A stretch of DNA of 64,000 nucleotides from Irpex lacteus (Eukaryota > Basidiomycota > Agaricomycetes > Polyporales > Irpicaceae): positions 1,260,732 to 1,324,731 of the forward strand of contig MQVO02000009.1 in NCBI GenBank assembly GCA_001986395.2. The letters run 5' to 3'. Both the position numbers and the translations under genes were made by a program. The notes under the pieces were generated by a model. That model did not search any database and was not told the DNA's origin. It worked only from the letters and a program-made list of their open reading frames with translations. This document shows positions 1 to 12,200 of this stretch, piece by piece (within the stretch, counting starts at the first letter, position 1; every line of letters begins with the position of its first letter).

Positions 1-704
1 GGGTGCCATCTAATCGGAGTGTATGGCAAACACCAGTTGCCCAGGGACTTTCATTTTTCGTTTTCGCTCGACGCCTTCCAAGCCTTTTATCTTAATCACT
101 ACATAGACTATCATGCCCATCATTACATTCGATAGCTCCGCTTACAGCGCTGTAGTACAGCAGATAGTTCTCATTGAATACTATATACATATGACTCTCC
201 GAGTTAGGGATCGCTGAGACTACTTATTCTGCTTGAGCCGCTAAGGACTGCTGAACTTTTGCTCAATCACTGAGGCGCGCCATCAGTATCTTCAGCCCCC
301 ATCAGGAGTGAAAGCGCTTCGCGCTTTCACTGATGTCATACCCCTTAATTTTGGGTAGGAAGTTAGTCATTACAACGCCCTAGAGTTAACGAGCCCTACG
401 ACGGCTTTTGAGTTTACATCTCACAGACCTAGCTCATTATCGATTATCGGTGGATGAACAGACCGAGCATCAAACAACTACAAATCTGGACAAATCTGTA
501 CAGCTGTATTTCGAGCTCAAATCTACGAGCCGAGAAGCATGCAACTGGCCCCTAGACCAACAACGATCTGATCGGCACTTCCACTAGACACGTCCTACGT
601 ACAACTGTGTGTAGGCATCACCATGCTATTTAGTCCATATACACACTGTTCACCTCGCCTCATGTCTTAGATCACGCACAGCCTGAGGTGTACTCGCCTG
701 TGGC
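1..704. other. No gene seen
   Basis: Apart from the hairpin at 300-335 this stretch has no reading frame with recognisable content and no convincing splice-joined coding segments on either strand. Confidence 0.5.
300..335. repeat. Strong hairpin (10 bp perfect stem plus 5 bp outer stem)
   Basis: The arms GTGAAAGCGC and GCGCTTTCAC pair around a 3-base TTC loop at 308-330. An outer CATCA/TGATG pair extends the structure, with a GGA bulge on the left. No open reading frame is linked to it. It could be a terminator-like structure or the remnant of an inverted-repeat element; the sequence does not decide. Confidence 0.6.
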
Positions 705-834
705 TCGAGGAGTAGGAGGAAGCAACGTAATGCTCGCACGCGCAACGCTGCACGTTCCAAGGGCAGCATTATTGCAAGCCAGGACGGCAGCAGCGATAGC
801 GGGGCCGAAGGTGGCCCGACGACGGCGTGGCAGC
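705..834 (-). pseudogene. Relic of a six-cysteine small secreted protein gene (exon 2)
   Basis: Read on the minus strand, this matches the second exon of the intact small secreted protein gene at 16712-17081, base by base over long stretches. A CTAG acceptor stands at the same place, just before the GC-TG-y codons. After an internal deletion of about 20 bases and a frame change, the reading gives ATFG...LACN...LGTCS, the family pattern. One of the family cysteines has become arginine and the TGA stop after PTP has become CGA. No first exon with a signal peptide is visible upstream. It is a decayed, unlinked duplicate. Confidence 0.7.
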
Positions 835-850
835 CTAGGGCTGTGTATGG

Positions 851-2400
851 CGCGTATTGAGTTAACTGAAGACCGTATGTGAACAGCAAACGATCAGGGG
901 ACGTCGGAGATGAAACAGACGCAGTCAGTTACTTGTACCGTGACAACCTCGTTGGGGTCTGTGGAACTGCGTGCTTCAGCCGAGGTGCAATATTCATGGT
1001 GGTCTCTCCAGATCAATAATATCAAAGCATGAGTTACGTGACCTGACGCACCAGAAATCGCGCATGTAAATAGCCGTCTCATTGGCAGGATTAATATAGT
1101 AGAGCCCTATTCGACCCCGTCGCTCGATACTGCATGTGTGCGACATCGCCAATCACTAAGGATGATGCACTGAATAACAAAATAACACGCGGAAGGTGGA
1201 TGTGAGGACGAATGTTGAGAATGCAAACAGTAATCTTCCTACATGCCCATGTCGCACGACCGGGCAAGACAGCACTAATATGAGGTACGAGTATAGAGGC
1301 TGGTTAACGAGCCTAGACAGCACAGGCCTGTACAGGCATTTCTGGAATAATACACGACGCATGAGATCCGGACACGAGGGAGCTGCGGAACGCGTGTCCA
1401 GCGAGCACACAAGGCGAGGCGGCGCGTTTGCTGCTGCTTCGCGTCGTACACTGGCAGCACAGTAAAGGCGTGCAGAGGCCCTTTCTATGAAAGCGGAGAT
1501 ACGTACAATTGCGTCGCTCCGTTTTTCGCGTTGTTGGCTTAGGCTGTGAAGAACTTGAAGGCCAGCGTGTATAAGGCGTGACTAACGAGCAAATACAGTA
1601 GTTTCAAGGTGCTATGAAAGCGCAAATACGTGCAATCACGTCGCCCCTTTTCTGCGTATCCTTTGCACAGTTCGGAACACCTGATGCAAGAATACGAGCG
1701 ATACTTAGCAGGGCTTATGGAAGCCGTAAGGTACATACCTCGTGCTTTCGATATGGCAAGTGCATGCATCTGTGCATGGCTTTTTCTGGGTGTCGTATGA
1801 GGGAGCGAGCGGAAAGAGAGTGGAACACTCGATAAAGGCATGCTGTAACATGACAGCTCAAACCGGAACGTTAGCCTGAGGCCACTTGCCATCGATTTAC
1901 ACGTAGGCGGACTTGGCGGGATGATGGCGGCACTGCTGCCGCAGTGGTTCGACGCGTCCCATTTGCTCCAGCTCACGCCTGGCCCAACGGCTGGAGGTTT
2001 TTTGTAGTCCGCTCTATGTGTACGAAAAAATGCGGCCTAACTTTATGGTTTTAGCTGGAACAGACGACGCGCATAGGGAAAGCTCGAGATTTGGTGGACA
2101 GGCCCTCTAGTCCTATTATCATCTGTAGATTTGGGTGCCACTCTACGACTCGCCTAAGTTCCTTGGGGAACAAGAGCAGAATGTTACAGGATTGTAGGCA
2201 AGACGGCGACGGAAGAGTGTTACTACTAGTATTCCTACTCGCTAATCGTACTGGATATGACCCGGACCCTATGAGGTGACCTACGGCGGACGCGATGACC
2301 GTGACGCATGTGTTCCGGTGGCATCACTGTGACCAAGTTACTGAACGATAACCTTAGTTGACTGTATCATTATGACCTCAAGAACTATTACGAAGATATC
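851..2400. other. Gene-poor stretch with short direct repeats
   Basis: No supported gene. Positions 1486-1536 and 1613-1663 are diverged direct copies starting CTATGAAAGCG. Positions 1277-1316 carry a 40 bp segment that recurs inverted at 50503-50541, so at least one dispersed repeat family has left pieces here. Open frames in this stretch have no recognisable protein content. Confidence 0.5.
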
Positions 2401-3498
2401 CTACGAATCTGCCAAAGTCCCTTCATCGAAGCTCTCATCTTCAGTGTTGTCATGAGCACTGTCACTAGATGTCCTTGTAGATGGAGAAGTATGACTCCGT
2501 GTGTTGTCAAGAGTAGTTAGTCCAAGATGATTCTCACAAGATTCCGTTACAACGCGTGCGGCTTGCCCAAGGGTAGTGGCAGTGAAGTTGAGTCGCCGAG
2601 CGGTGAGCATACTCAATAATACGAGGACGATAATAGAGTAAAGTGGGAGGCCCGTCGGGGCTGCTGCAGAAGTGTCGAGAGGATGTCTGTTCGACATGTC
2701 CATGGGTAGAGGGTTGGCATGTGGCGCTTTTTTGGGTTGATGTTTCGAACCCAAAACGTCCGGTTCTATAGCCGCTATGACTGCAGGAAATGACGCAGCA
2801 CAGAAGACTATACTGATCACGGACCTACGCGAGGCGGTAGACATGACGAGAGCCTCAGCCTCCCGGTGGTAATAGGAAGAACAAACCACTTACCAGATCA
2901 TTGTGGAAAGCGGACACGCAAGAACCAATGAGAGCTTGTAACGCAATGATTCGTCCTAGAGTAGTCTACAATATCAGAGCGGATTATCATCAGTAGAATG
3001 GGATACTTGCTTGGATAGGAATCCCTCTTTCAAATAAGCGTATGTTCGTATGGATGATGACGGCGGTGAAAAAGCCTTCCATATTGATTATAAGAGCAAT
3101 CCATCCCAGCGTCATCGTTGCTGAGTGCGTAGTGGCATTCATCGCATATAGAATACCGCTGTTTAGACGTCATGGTGAGCTTACAGAGTATATAGTGAGG
3201 GCAAAGAGACTATCCACCTCACGCAGCTGAGGGTGTAGATGGAAACGATGCGACAAGTGATCGCCACTCCAGGCATGTCGCCGAAGATTAAGTAGGTCCC
3301 ATACAATGGAGGGAGACCGAGCAAAAAGATGGTGTCGTACATCCTCAGGAAAAGTGGAGTGATGTTTGTTCGGGTGTATTCTGCGGCGATTTTGATCCAG
3401 CTGAGGATTTGGACTGTGAAATCGGTGAAGTCTGTTAGCTGCTGCTGACAGCGAGGACGTGAGGGATCCTCGTACTGGCGACGTTCTTCAGGTGCCAA
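2401..3498 (-). pseudogene. Broken gene for a multi-pass membrane protein of unknown family
   Basis: Three minus-strand segments look coding. First, 3498-3240 includes a hydrophobic run FLLGLPPLYG. Second, about 3160-3020 contains MTLGWIALIINMEGFFTAVI, a clear membrane segment. Third, 2889-2401 contains hydrophobic SVISIVFCAASFPAVIAAI and YSIIVLVLLSML, followed by a Ser/Thr/Asp-rich tail. The obvious intron between segments one and two (donor GTGAGG after the codons for LSC, acceptor AACAG) joins them in the wrong frame, so I read this as a degraded gene. Alternatively it has an intron I have not resolved. I do not recognise the family. Confidence 0.35.
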
Positions 3499-3559
3499 CG
3501 AGGTCGCAGCGGACTGGTGTCTAGACTGATGCTCTCCATAACGAGATTTTGTCTTTCCA

Positions 3560-5000
3560 GTACGTGCTCTTGAGAAATAGGTGTTAAAGCAGTTGGTACG
3601 TTGAGAAGGGTAGGAGAGGCCTTCAGAGAGGATTAAAGCAGCAATAAGTAGTAGCTAATCGGCATGTCGGCGCACATCTATAAGTCAGAACCAGAGTTTC
3701 CAAAGCAGCATCGCTTTGTCGAATGAAAAAGGCGTTGGAGGGGGTTGGGGGTAATTTCTTGCTTGTGGCTGGAGCATGAGCGTTGCATTAATGATCATGA
3801 GCAGCTAGCTGGACATCATCAACTTCAGTAAACGCCTATTATTCAAGGGCCTCGCCTCTGCTTCGTACGCGGAAAGTATGTACAATGTGCATATGGCGGT
3901 GTGGCATGAGGTGTAGACGACGGGCTGTGCGACATGATGAAAACACCACCAGCCATAATAGGGCCTACACGCCGCGCACCTCGGTCGAGGCTCTTCAAGG
4001 GGTCTGTTCCCGTTCATATAAGGACACAGCCAAAGCATAGATTCGGGCATTAAATAGCATATTGTGGAGCAGCGGCCGGAGAAGGCTAGCGGATATTAAA
4101 GCATGAGTGTCGCCTGCATGCTTTCCTAATGATGTTAGACCAACGGCATGGCAGCGGAAGGCTAGCGGATATTAAATCAGTGTCGCCTGCATGCTTTCCT
4201 AATGATGTTAGACCAACGGCATGGCAGCGGAAGGCTAGCGGATATTAAATCAGTGTCGCCTGCATGCTTTCCTAAGAATGTTAGACTCGTACGCTGCGCC
4301 GCTGGATCTCGGAGCTCCCGAGGCACCGCCACATTCGGCGGATCGGAGTCTCTCAGGGACCACCACTGCCTTTGAACCCAGTAGCCATAATGAGCAATGT
4401 CCAAGTGAAAATACAGCTGTGTGCTGCTGGGCACGACAGGGAGAGGTGGTCGTCAGGAAGAAAACTTCGCAGCGCCTCCAGCTGCGCGAGGGTTCGTCCG
4501 GCCTCGTACCCAAGAAATTAATTTATTACTTATGGGCATGCCGGTGCAGCAGGCGCCCCGGGATCCTGCCAGCACGTTTGCGTGAGACATATGAGATAGG
4601 CAAGATTGTGATTGCGAAGTGGCCGGGGTCCTGTCCAGCGCAGGTGGGGTCCCTGACATCCAGATATCCTGCCACTAGCAGGCGTTACGTAGGCGTGTAA
4701 TATTTATACATCGACTGAGGTCGGATATCCCACAGCTCCCCTTCTCCACTACGTTTGCACAGTCCTTGCCCCCAAGTGACTGTAAAGCCCGGCATTTGCG
4801 AGGCTAATATAGCACATCTTACCGTTGCGCTCACCTCTCTCCATCTACACAACTTTTGGCTCAATCCGTATCGTTATACGGCCATTTGCGGTAACGTTCA
4901 CTAGATTGCTCGCCCATTTGCTTTGACGTTTTATACTAACACTTGCTGGGTTTAAGGTCGCCTTCGACGCAGTCGGTTTCTTCCCTTTTGACATTATGCA
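3560..5000. other. No gene seen outside the tandem repeat
   Basis: The open frame on the plus strand at 4278-4700 starts inside the tandem repeat and has no recognisable protein features. I see no splice-supported gene here. Confidence 0.4.
4084..4286. repeat. Tandem repeat, 73-76 bp unit, about 2.7 copies
   Basis: Copies begin with GGCTAGCGGATATTAAA at 4084, 4160 and 4233. The first two run on to CAACGGCATGGCAGCGGAA and the third is cut short at TTAGAC. The units are nearly identical, so the expansion is recent. No link to a coding sequence is seen. Confidence 0.9.
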
Positions 5001-5007
5001 TGGCACC

Positions 5008-5822
5008 ATGTCTCCCTATACCCCCTATCACATTCGCAAGGCCGTTGAACAGGAAGATAAACCTCAATTCAAGCATGAATCTCTCATTCAAGTCGATCAA
5101 ATGACGAAACTTCTGAATCGCGGTTTGATAGAATGTTGGGTAGCATTAGCTACGTCGTCTATTGAGTTGAGGTATGTGATGTCAGTTTCTCGCGTGTGTA
5201 GTGTTCTCGCATTGTCTAACATCCTGTTTACTCCAGCATCGGAGCTTACACTACGTGGTATTCCCTCGGCCACGTCGCATTGCTTAGTGGTATCGCAACG
5301 ATTGTCGTATGCTCCATTGCGATATCCAATCTGGCAGCAATTGCCACATTTCTGCGTGCAATACGATCACATCTTGTCATGGCAAGTGACTGTCATCGTG
5401 CGACATGCTTGCGTACTCATAATCAAAGGTACGATCAACAGGAGCCTCTGAGCTCCCTTGAACAGGAGACGCTGGGCAAAATTTTTGCGACTCCGTTATC
5501 GACACTGACGTGGTACGTTGCTCTGTGCAACTCGTGTAGGTGTTGATCATACTCAAATTCAGCCTATAGGTCTAGTGTCTTTGCGGGGTTTTCTTTGGTT
5601 GTCCACTTCGTGCAAACCCCACTCCAAACATATCCCTGCCCGTCAGGGAGACCGAACTTGGTCGGACATGCGGCTCCGGTTCCTAAATTATGGACGCCTA
5701 CGCCAGCACTTTCTCTTTGGGGACTCGCCTATGTTGGCATCATTCTTTCGCTGGCTATCATTCGGCTCGCATGTATCTACCGCACTCTAGGAAGGCTCTG
5801 TCGCCACCGCGATGGAGGATGA
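5008..5822 (+). CDS. Small multi-pass membrane protein, three exons, unknown family
   Basis: Exons 5008-5171, 5237-5512 and 5576-5822 join cleanly (donors GTATGT and GTACGT, acceptors CCAG and CTAG) to give 228 residues. The start at 5008 has a good ACC-ATG context; an in-frame ATG at 4996 would add four residues. The N-terminal 50 residues are polar and charged. A long hydrophobic stretch spans residues 68-95, a second starts near residue 148 (FAGFSLVVHFV), and a third runs from about 195 to 217 (WGLAYVGIILSLAIIRLA). The tail is short and basic. The exon joins restore one continuous frame of membrane character, which is the main support. The family is not recognised, and function cannot be inferred. 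Confidence 0.6.
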
Positions 5823-8800
5823 GTGATCATAAATTACGTCAATGCAGATACATTCTCGCCATCAAATCCGGAAAAATCGACCTACATCTCCTAGGCCACA
5901 ACTCGCTTGAGAAGACCAGCAGTGTCTGGACCCCGAGGGATGAGCTAGTTGTGTAGTCTTTGCGTTCACGTTTCCATATGATATGGTGTATCTCTCATCT
6001 CCTAATAACGACGACTTCGTCAATGACATTTGAAACGTGCCATTCAAAAACTTAGACAGAGACGACCTCAAAACTATCCGCCACCTCCCTCAACAACCAC
6101 TCATCCTCTTCAGAATATTGTGTAGTGGGTGCCCGGCCTGCGACGCCATCTTAACCCCTGTGCGTAGTCCTTGCGAACGTCGAGCAACTGCATGATGGTC
6201 TCCCTCTAATCATCAGTGTATTCGCTATATTGCACCGGTACCACATCTTCTGGGAACTGGCTCGAAAGGACTGTCCATCCCATCGCGGGTCAACCGGTCA
6301 TGGTCAAAGGCGGAGCGGCTTCAGGCCCGGCGATCCGTGACGCGAGTTAGTCTGCCCTAAACACACGCGAGCAGAGCGCCTCCGCTTGGCTGGGGACGTC
6401 GACTCGCATCTCGCACTGAATTTAGGTCGTCTGGTGCTGTGAGCCGTTGTGCGTGTCTGGCTGGCGTAGAACGTGGAATAGGTGAGCAGCATGTTGTGTT
6501 TCGCTCGGTCGACGGTACTCACTCATTTCGATGATTCTCACTCCAGCGGGTCTTGTGTGAATCAACCAGCCTGCGTGACTTCTTCGAGTCGGTGGATGTG
6601 CTTTGGAAGTAGAGCATATACAAGGCTTGGAAGCTTGATGAAATAATCTTGAGTGAGTGACGTGGATGAGGCTCAAGACGGGCGTGAGTACAGCTAGTAG
6701 CTCGCTGTGAACCTTCTGCCAGGCCCAGCCTCTCCTGCCGTCTCAGTCCCTCGGCTGTCCTACCGTCTCGCCCTGTCCTCCCAGCTACTCAAGCTTCCAT
6801 GCACTCATACCAACGCCATCTACGTCCCCAGACCCAGACAGTCAGCCACTCGCCTTATCTGACCTTGCATGTACGGAACCTCGAACTCACGCAAACCGCA
6901 AAGGACGACATGTTGACGTTCCCTCCCACCGCTAGCGAACCCACTATACTCGCCGACATATCCCTTTGTGTCATTCGATGGCGTCATGTACCGCTCACCA
7001 TGCATTATGCATCACTCACGAAGCACGCACCCTCACTCGCTGACTTCTCCCCCTGTCCCGTCAGTATGTCGCACATTCGATGTACGCTGGCATGCTCGAC
7101 GCGCGTGAGTACGAGTGATCTCGGCTATGCTGCTGATACCGATTGCACAGAAAACGGCAGAACGTATAAACATGGTGGATGGCAAACGGTAGATCGTCAA
7201 GTGGGTATCTTATGTGTTTTCGTACGTCTTGAAAACTCAGCACATTCCTGGCACTAACCCACACTACCACACAATCCGGAATCCGCCATGCGTACTGGCC
7301 ATCTCAACCAGTCCATCCATTCCGTGTTCGTGGTAGGAAGTGGTCAAAGGTAGACAGCTAGGCCCAACTGGGTACGTTGAGGTTGTAGTCCGCTTATTTC
7401 TCCTCCATGTGTAGCAGGCAGATCTCACCGTCGACCATCAAACGCACCAACAGCTATATCAATATGCAAACTTGCACTCGTGGATAGGTAGTTGGTGTTA
7501 CAAGATGGAAATAACAGGTACGTTGTACGTAGTACCTATAGAGCCCTAAGCCATTACTCACCTATATTTCACGCTCACCTACACGTTCTTCAGACTCCAC
7601 AACTCCGCAACTCAACGAAACCTCTCAACTCAACTCCACAAAAGCTCTCAACTTGGAGCCAGCCTTGGAAACGCGTTCACTGTGCGAGGAAAAGGAGTCT
7701 GTGTCTGAGAGTTCGAGGGCAGACATGTACGTCTCTCATGTTTCTCGCTTCCGTCGTTCCTGGTTCAAGTTGCTCTCGACGACCAGCGGTGTGCTAGTTG
7801 ACGAGGGTGTATAGAATTCTACGCTCTCGCTCACCATCGTCAATACCGCCCACACCGTCCTCGTCCTCGTCTTCGTTCTCGTCCTCACCGTCATCTTTAT
7901 CTTCGTCCCTGTTCACGTTGCACTGTTTCTCCTCATTCCAATCTCGAATCCTTTTACCCACTCGGAATTCGGAGTCGTGCGCGAACACACCATGACACAA
8001 ACAACTTCACGAACCGGCGAGTCTCCCACAGTATCAAGTGCCAGACGACACGATGAAGGGTATGATGCCCCCTCCATCTCAATCTCACTCCCAATGTTTA
8101 CTCCTAGTCGTCGTATCCGTCCATCCGTTGAACGCTCAGCATCTCGAGGTGAACGGTGACGACGGGAAGTTCAGGCATCGAGGTGAATCGTCACAGATGC
8201 GTAAATGGTTTATTCTTACCTCTGGTGCTGACTCGCGGTTTTCAGTACATAGCGAGGCGACTCCGGAGGGGAGGGAGATCACTGTCAACGGACTATTATG
8301 ACCAGAACTACCACAACTACTTCCTTGCGAGGTCCTCTGCTACGTAGGCATTGTAGCCTACGATGATCAGGTAGGTGGGAATCCGACTATTGTCGTTGAA
8401 TTCTTCTCTTCTGACGCAGTTTGAAGTAGGAAGGATGCTCGGTATTTCTATGAGTCATATCGACTCCTCTCGCTCAGCTTGAAGCTGACGTATGCATCCA
8501 CGGGTTCAAGTTCACAGGGCTACATTCACCAGTCACTTCTCACTGACGTTGTTTTGCCAGTGCAATGTCGCACGGCGAGCGTGCTCCTTGTCAACTTCGC
8601 CAAATCGAATGCGCTTCCTCGTTCGAGTCGAGCGTGGGGTTTCGTATACACACTCACACACGGTATCATCCATTCGAGTGCATACACCTTGCTAGTCAGT
8701 AACATATACCTTCGCAGATCATATCTGTCTGCTGCCTGTATGGGCCTTGGCACGTACTACTTGTACCGGTGTCACGCAATACAGTCAGTCGTGCGTTGTC

Positions 8801-9287
8801 GTTTTCCGTTCCGTAACCACTAGCATTTACAAGCATACAATGCATCACTCAAGTCTGGGCTGGCTAATCGATATCCTATACCTGGACGCACCTTTTCCAG
8901 ATGAAGCGGTGTGGTATTTCAAAATTCACATCTCGCAATACTCGATAGCATCCCAGAACATGGGACTTTCACGAAGTGTTTGGTAAAGTCGCAGAGAAGG
9001 TCCTTGGTAGACATTTGATTCTGAAGCTACCAGTAGTAATTGTATTCAACAGTTGCGTTAACATTGGTGTGGCGCAAAGGATAGCATTGATAGGTGAGAC
9101 AGGGAAACACGTAGCAAAGCAAAGCAATTATCAGAGTGAGTAGGTAGCAGTGAGATGAGCGGACAATAACTGGAAACAGCGGAGCAAGTAAGGTAGCATA
9201 AATATAGTCAAGGGCAAGAACAACATCTGAGAAACCACACTGCGCAAGTATGAGGTGCAAGATAGAACAGCCGCGACACCAAAGAAC
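5823..9287. other. Long gene-poor stretch
   Basis: No splice-supported gene. At 6290-6560 lies a diverged, inverted copy of the repeat at 16010-16260. At 7850-7920 there is a pyrimidine-rich low-complexity tract (TCGTCCTCGTCTTCG-like) whose minus-strand frame gives an acidic simple repeat and is not a convincing gene. Confidence 0.5.
6290..6560 (-). repeat. Dispersed repeat, inverted copy of 16010-16260
   Basis: The reverse complement of this segment and the plus strand at 16010-16260 share ordered blocks: GAGTACCGTCGACC, CAACAT..GCTCACCTATT, CCAGCCAG, AGACACGCACAAC, GTGCGAGATGCGAGTCGACG and TTAGGGCAG. They are separated by small indels. This is an old dispersed element; no coding content or terminal repeats are identified. 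Confidence 0.7.
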
Positions 9288-12200
9288 TCAATCAACCCAA
9301 GACGGCGTCGCCTTGTACCTCGCCTTTGGTACGTACGGCTTCCCGACATTAAGACCTCCCTTCCGGTCCCGCACATACCCAATCGCCTTCATCCGGATAT
9401 CCACCGTCCGGTGCACGCGGAACTCTTCAGAGAGTGAGGGTTCGGGTATGTCGCGGCCTCTGCCTCTGTTGATCCTACATAGCAACAACGAGAGTTGTTA
9501 GTCGCCGTGCGAAAGGAAAGAGGATAAGAGAAGGGAGAGAGACACGCACATAACTCGATCAGTCCACCCCTCGACCCCGGGCTTTTGGTACCTCTGCACG
9601 AGCGGCACAACTTCCAACGTCCACCACACCTTTGCGATATCAAGCTGGTCATATATCGGACACAGCGCGTCCGCGAGGTCTTCCTCTTCCTCCGTTAGAG
9701 CCCCGTGTGGCGCAGCGGCGAGTTTATCGAGGTATGCGCGGACTTCCGTAGGGTTCGTCGGGAGGGGCGATGAAAGAACGGAAGGGACGAGAGGTGTCAG
9801 CGAACTGGGCGACGTCGGGCCTTCGGCACTCTCCTCGCATCGTTGAGGTATCACAGTCTCAATATCCCCCGTCCTTTCCTCTCTCACAACCGCAACATCC
9901 CCACCACCGCCACCGCCTCGAACACCAACGCCACCACTCTCGTCGATGAACAAAGCCCCCGGCCGCTCCTTGACGATAGGGTACAAACTCTCGGGGTCCA
10001 ATCCGACTTGCTTGAGAAGCGAGGTGTGGAAGCGGATGCCGGTGTTGGCTTTGAAGCATTCGCGGATCATCCATCGCAGGGGGATGCGTGCGAGGTTGTG
10101 GCGCGTGCCGTTTTTGACGGAGCCTCCGCCGACGTCTGTGGGGGCGAGCGAACGGTGAATACGGGGAGCGTCCGTCAAGCGAGCGAGAAAAGAGTTCGTG
10201 TTGGATGAGAGGAGGTGAGGCGAGATGAAGTCAACAGGTGTTGACAAGTTAGAAAGGTGAACGAAAGGGTGGTCGAGAAATCAGCGTTGAGAACGAATCA
10301 CACAAATCACACAAACGCACCACAATGACACCCCGCAAACCAAACCTCCAACACATCCGTCTCCGGCACCTCCTTCTTCTTCCCCTCCTTCCTCTCTCCC
10401 TCTCCCTCCCTACCCTCTTGCCCATCTGCTCCCTCTCCGCATGCGCACTCATCCTCGGTAACACAATCCTTCCCCACGTACTCGTCATCATCGTCGTCGC
10501 CGCTGTAAAGAAGAACCTCGTGCCGTGCGTCGTTCTCGTCCGAGTCGGAGTCGACTGTCTTCTTCTTCTTCTGTGTCTTGGTCTTCTTCGGCTTCGGCTT
10601 CGCTGGCTTCGACTTCGCTGGCTTCGTTATTTTCGTATCCGTCTTGACGTTCGTACTCATGTCCTTCGTCTGGTCGTCACCGTCATCAGCCTTCGCTTTC
10701 GCACCACCAAACCGCTTCCTCAGTTGTGACGCAGGGTTCACACCCCCAAACGTCGTCGACAACGAAGAAGGCGACGGCAACCCCTCAATCACCTCACCCA
10801 ACCCCTTAATCCCACTCATAATCTCCTCCCCCACACTTTCCCTCTTCCCCTTCCCTCCCCCATCCCCCTCACCACCCTCCCCCACATCCAACTCCCCAAG
10901 ACTAACCCGCGGACTATCCATCTCCCCCTCCTTCACACCTAGTCCGGTCTCCCGTTTCGTCGGCCGGTTGTAGAGGTTAGCTTTGAACTTGGCGCGGCGT
11001 TCGTCGAGGGAGACGGCGTGTCGGAAGTACCGGATTGCGGTGTTGTTGGAGACGAAGGGGAGGCGGCGGGGGTGGATTAGGCCTACTGAGTTTACGGTGT
11101 CCCTGGATGTGGGAGGAGAGGGTGTTAGAATGGAGTACGAGTGTGTGTTTGATGGAGAGAAGCGAGAGAAGGGTACGAGAAGAGCGGAGAAAGGTGAGTG
11201 GGTGAGCGGGTGAGTTATGAGCGGGAACGGATATAGGGAGGACGAGGAAGTGATGTATGTATGCACATATGCGTGTAGATGTCAGGAATAATGGGGAGAA
11301 ATGCTCGAGCAGCGGAGGGAGGAAAGAACGAAACAAGACGAGGGCAGTGTAGGGTGTATGGAAAACACAGAAGCAAGCTAAGACTCACCAAACCCCAACA
11401 AACTCGACCTTCACATCAATCGAGAACGCCTTCTTGAACGCGACGCTCTGCTCCCACCCGACGTCGTCCGTGCGCGTGTACATCTTGTACGCGAAGGGGA
11501 CCTGTGCGCGAGGCGAGCGTGGCGAGGCGAGTAGTCGAGTGTAGTGTAGCAGAAGTAGATGTTCGTAGCCAAGTTCGCATAGATATTCGTAGTCAAAATA
11601 GATGACCATCACGAATCGAAGGAGGACAAGGCGAGCAATCCAATGAATCAGCAAACACCCCCGTAAGACGACTCGACTCTGAACGCACCTGCTGATGATT
11701 ATCCGCAGGCAACAAGCCCACCTTGTGCACCATCCCCGCGAGCGAGCGGGCGGTGTAGGCTCCGCGGGAGAAGCCGAATATGCATATTTTGTCGTTTGCT
11801 TGGTCTGCGAGCGAGCGACCGAAGGGAGCGCGAGTTGGACGAGGGTGGGGTAGGTGGGCGTTCAGACGAGTAAGGCGAGTAAGGCGAGCGGGTAAGGCGA
11901 GCGAGTAAGGCGAGCGTGCGGAGCGGGGCGAGCAGAGCGATCGTAGGTTGGGTGGGCATGAGAGGTGTGGTGAGTGGGTGGGTGAGGATGGTAGGAGGGG
12001 AAGGGGGAAGGGGGAAGGGGAAGGGGTGAAGGGGAATGGGTGAAGGGGAAGGGGTGAAGGGGAATGGGTGAAGGGGAAGGGGTGAGGGGGAGAGTGGGTG
12101 AAGGGGAAGGGGTGAGGGGGAGAGTGGGTGAAGGGGAAGGGGTGAGGGGGAGAGTGGGTGAAGGGGAAGGGGTGAGGGGAGAGTGGGTGGGAGGGGAGTG

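Noticed and set aside
7794..8000. Acidic repeat protein on the minus strand
   Set aside because: Simple-sequence translation without a supporting promoter, splice sites or conserved motifs.
9634..9659. A one-mismatch match to the 26 bp dyad (GCGATA-N14-TATCGG)
   Set aside because: It lies inside conserved coding sequence of the DUF2235 gene (the IYDQLDIAK codons) and lacks the first C; probably chance.
9843..10973. Plus-strand open frames opposite the DUF2235 exons
   Set aside because: They are shadows of the conserved minus-strand coding sequence, with composition dictated by its Lys/Asp/Ser repeats.
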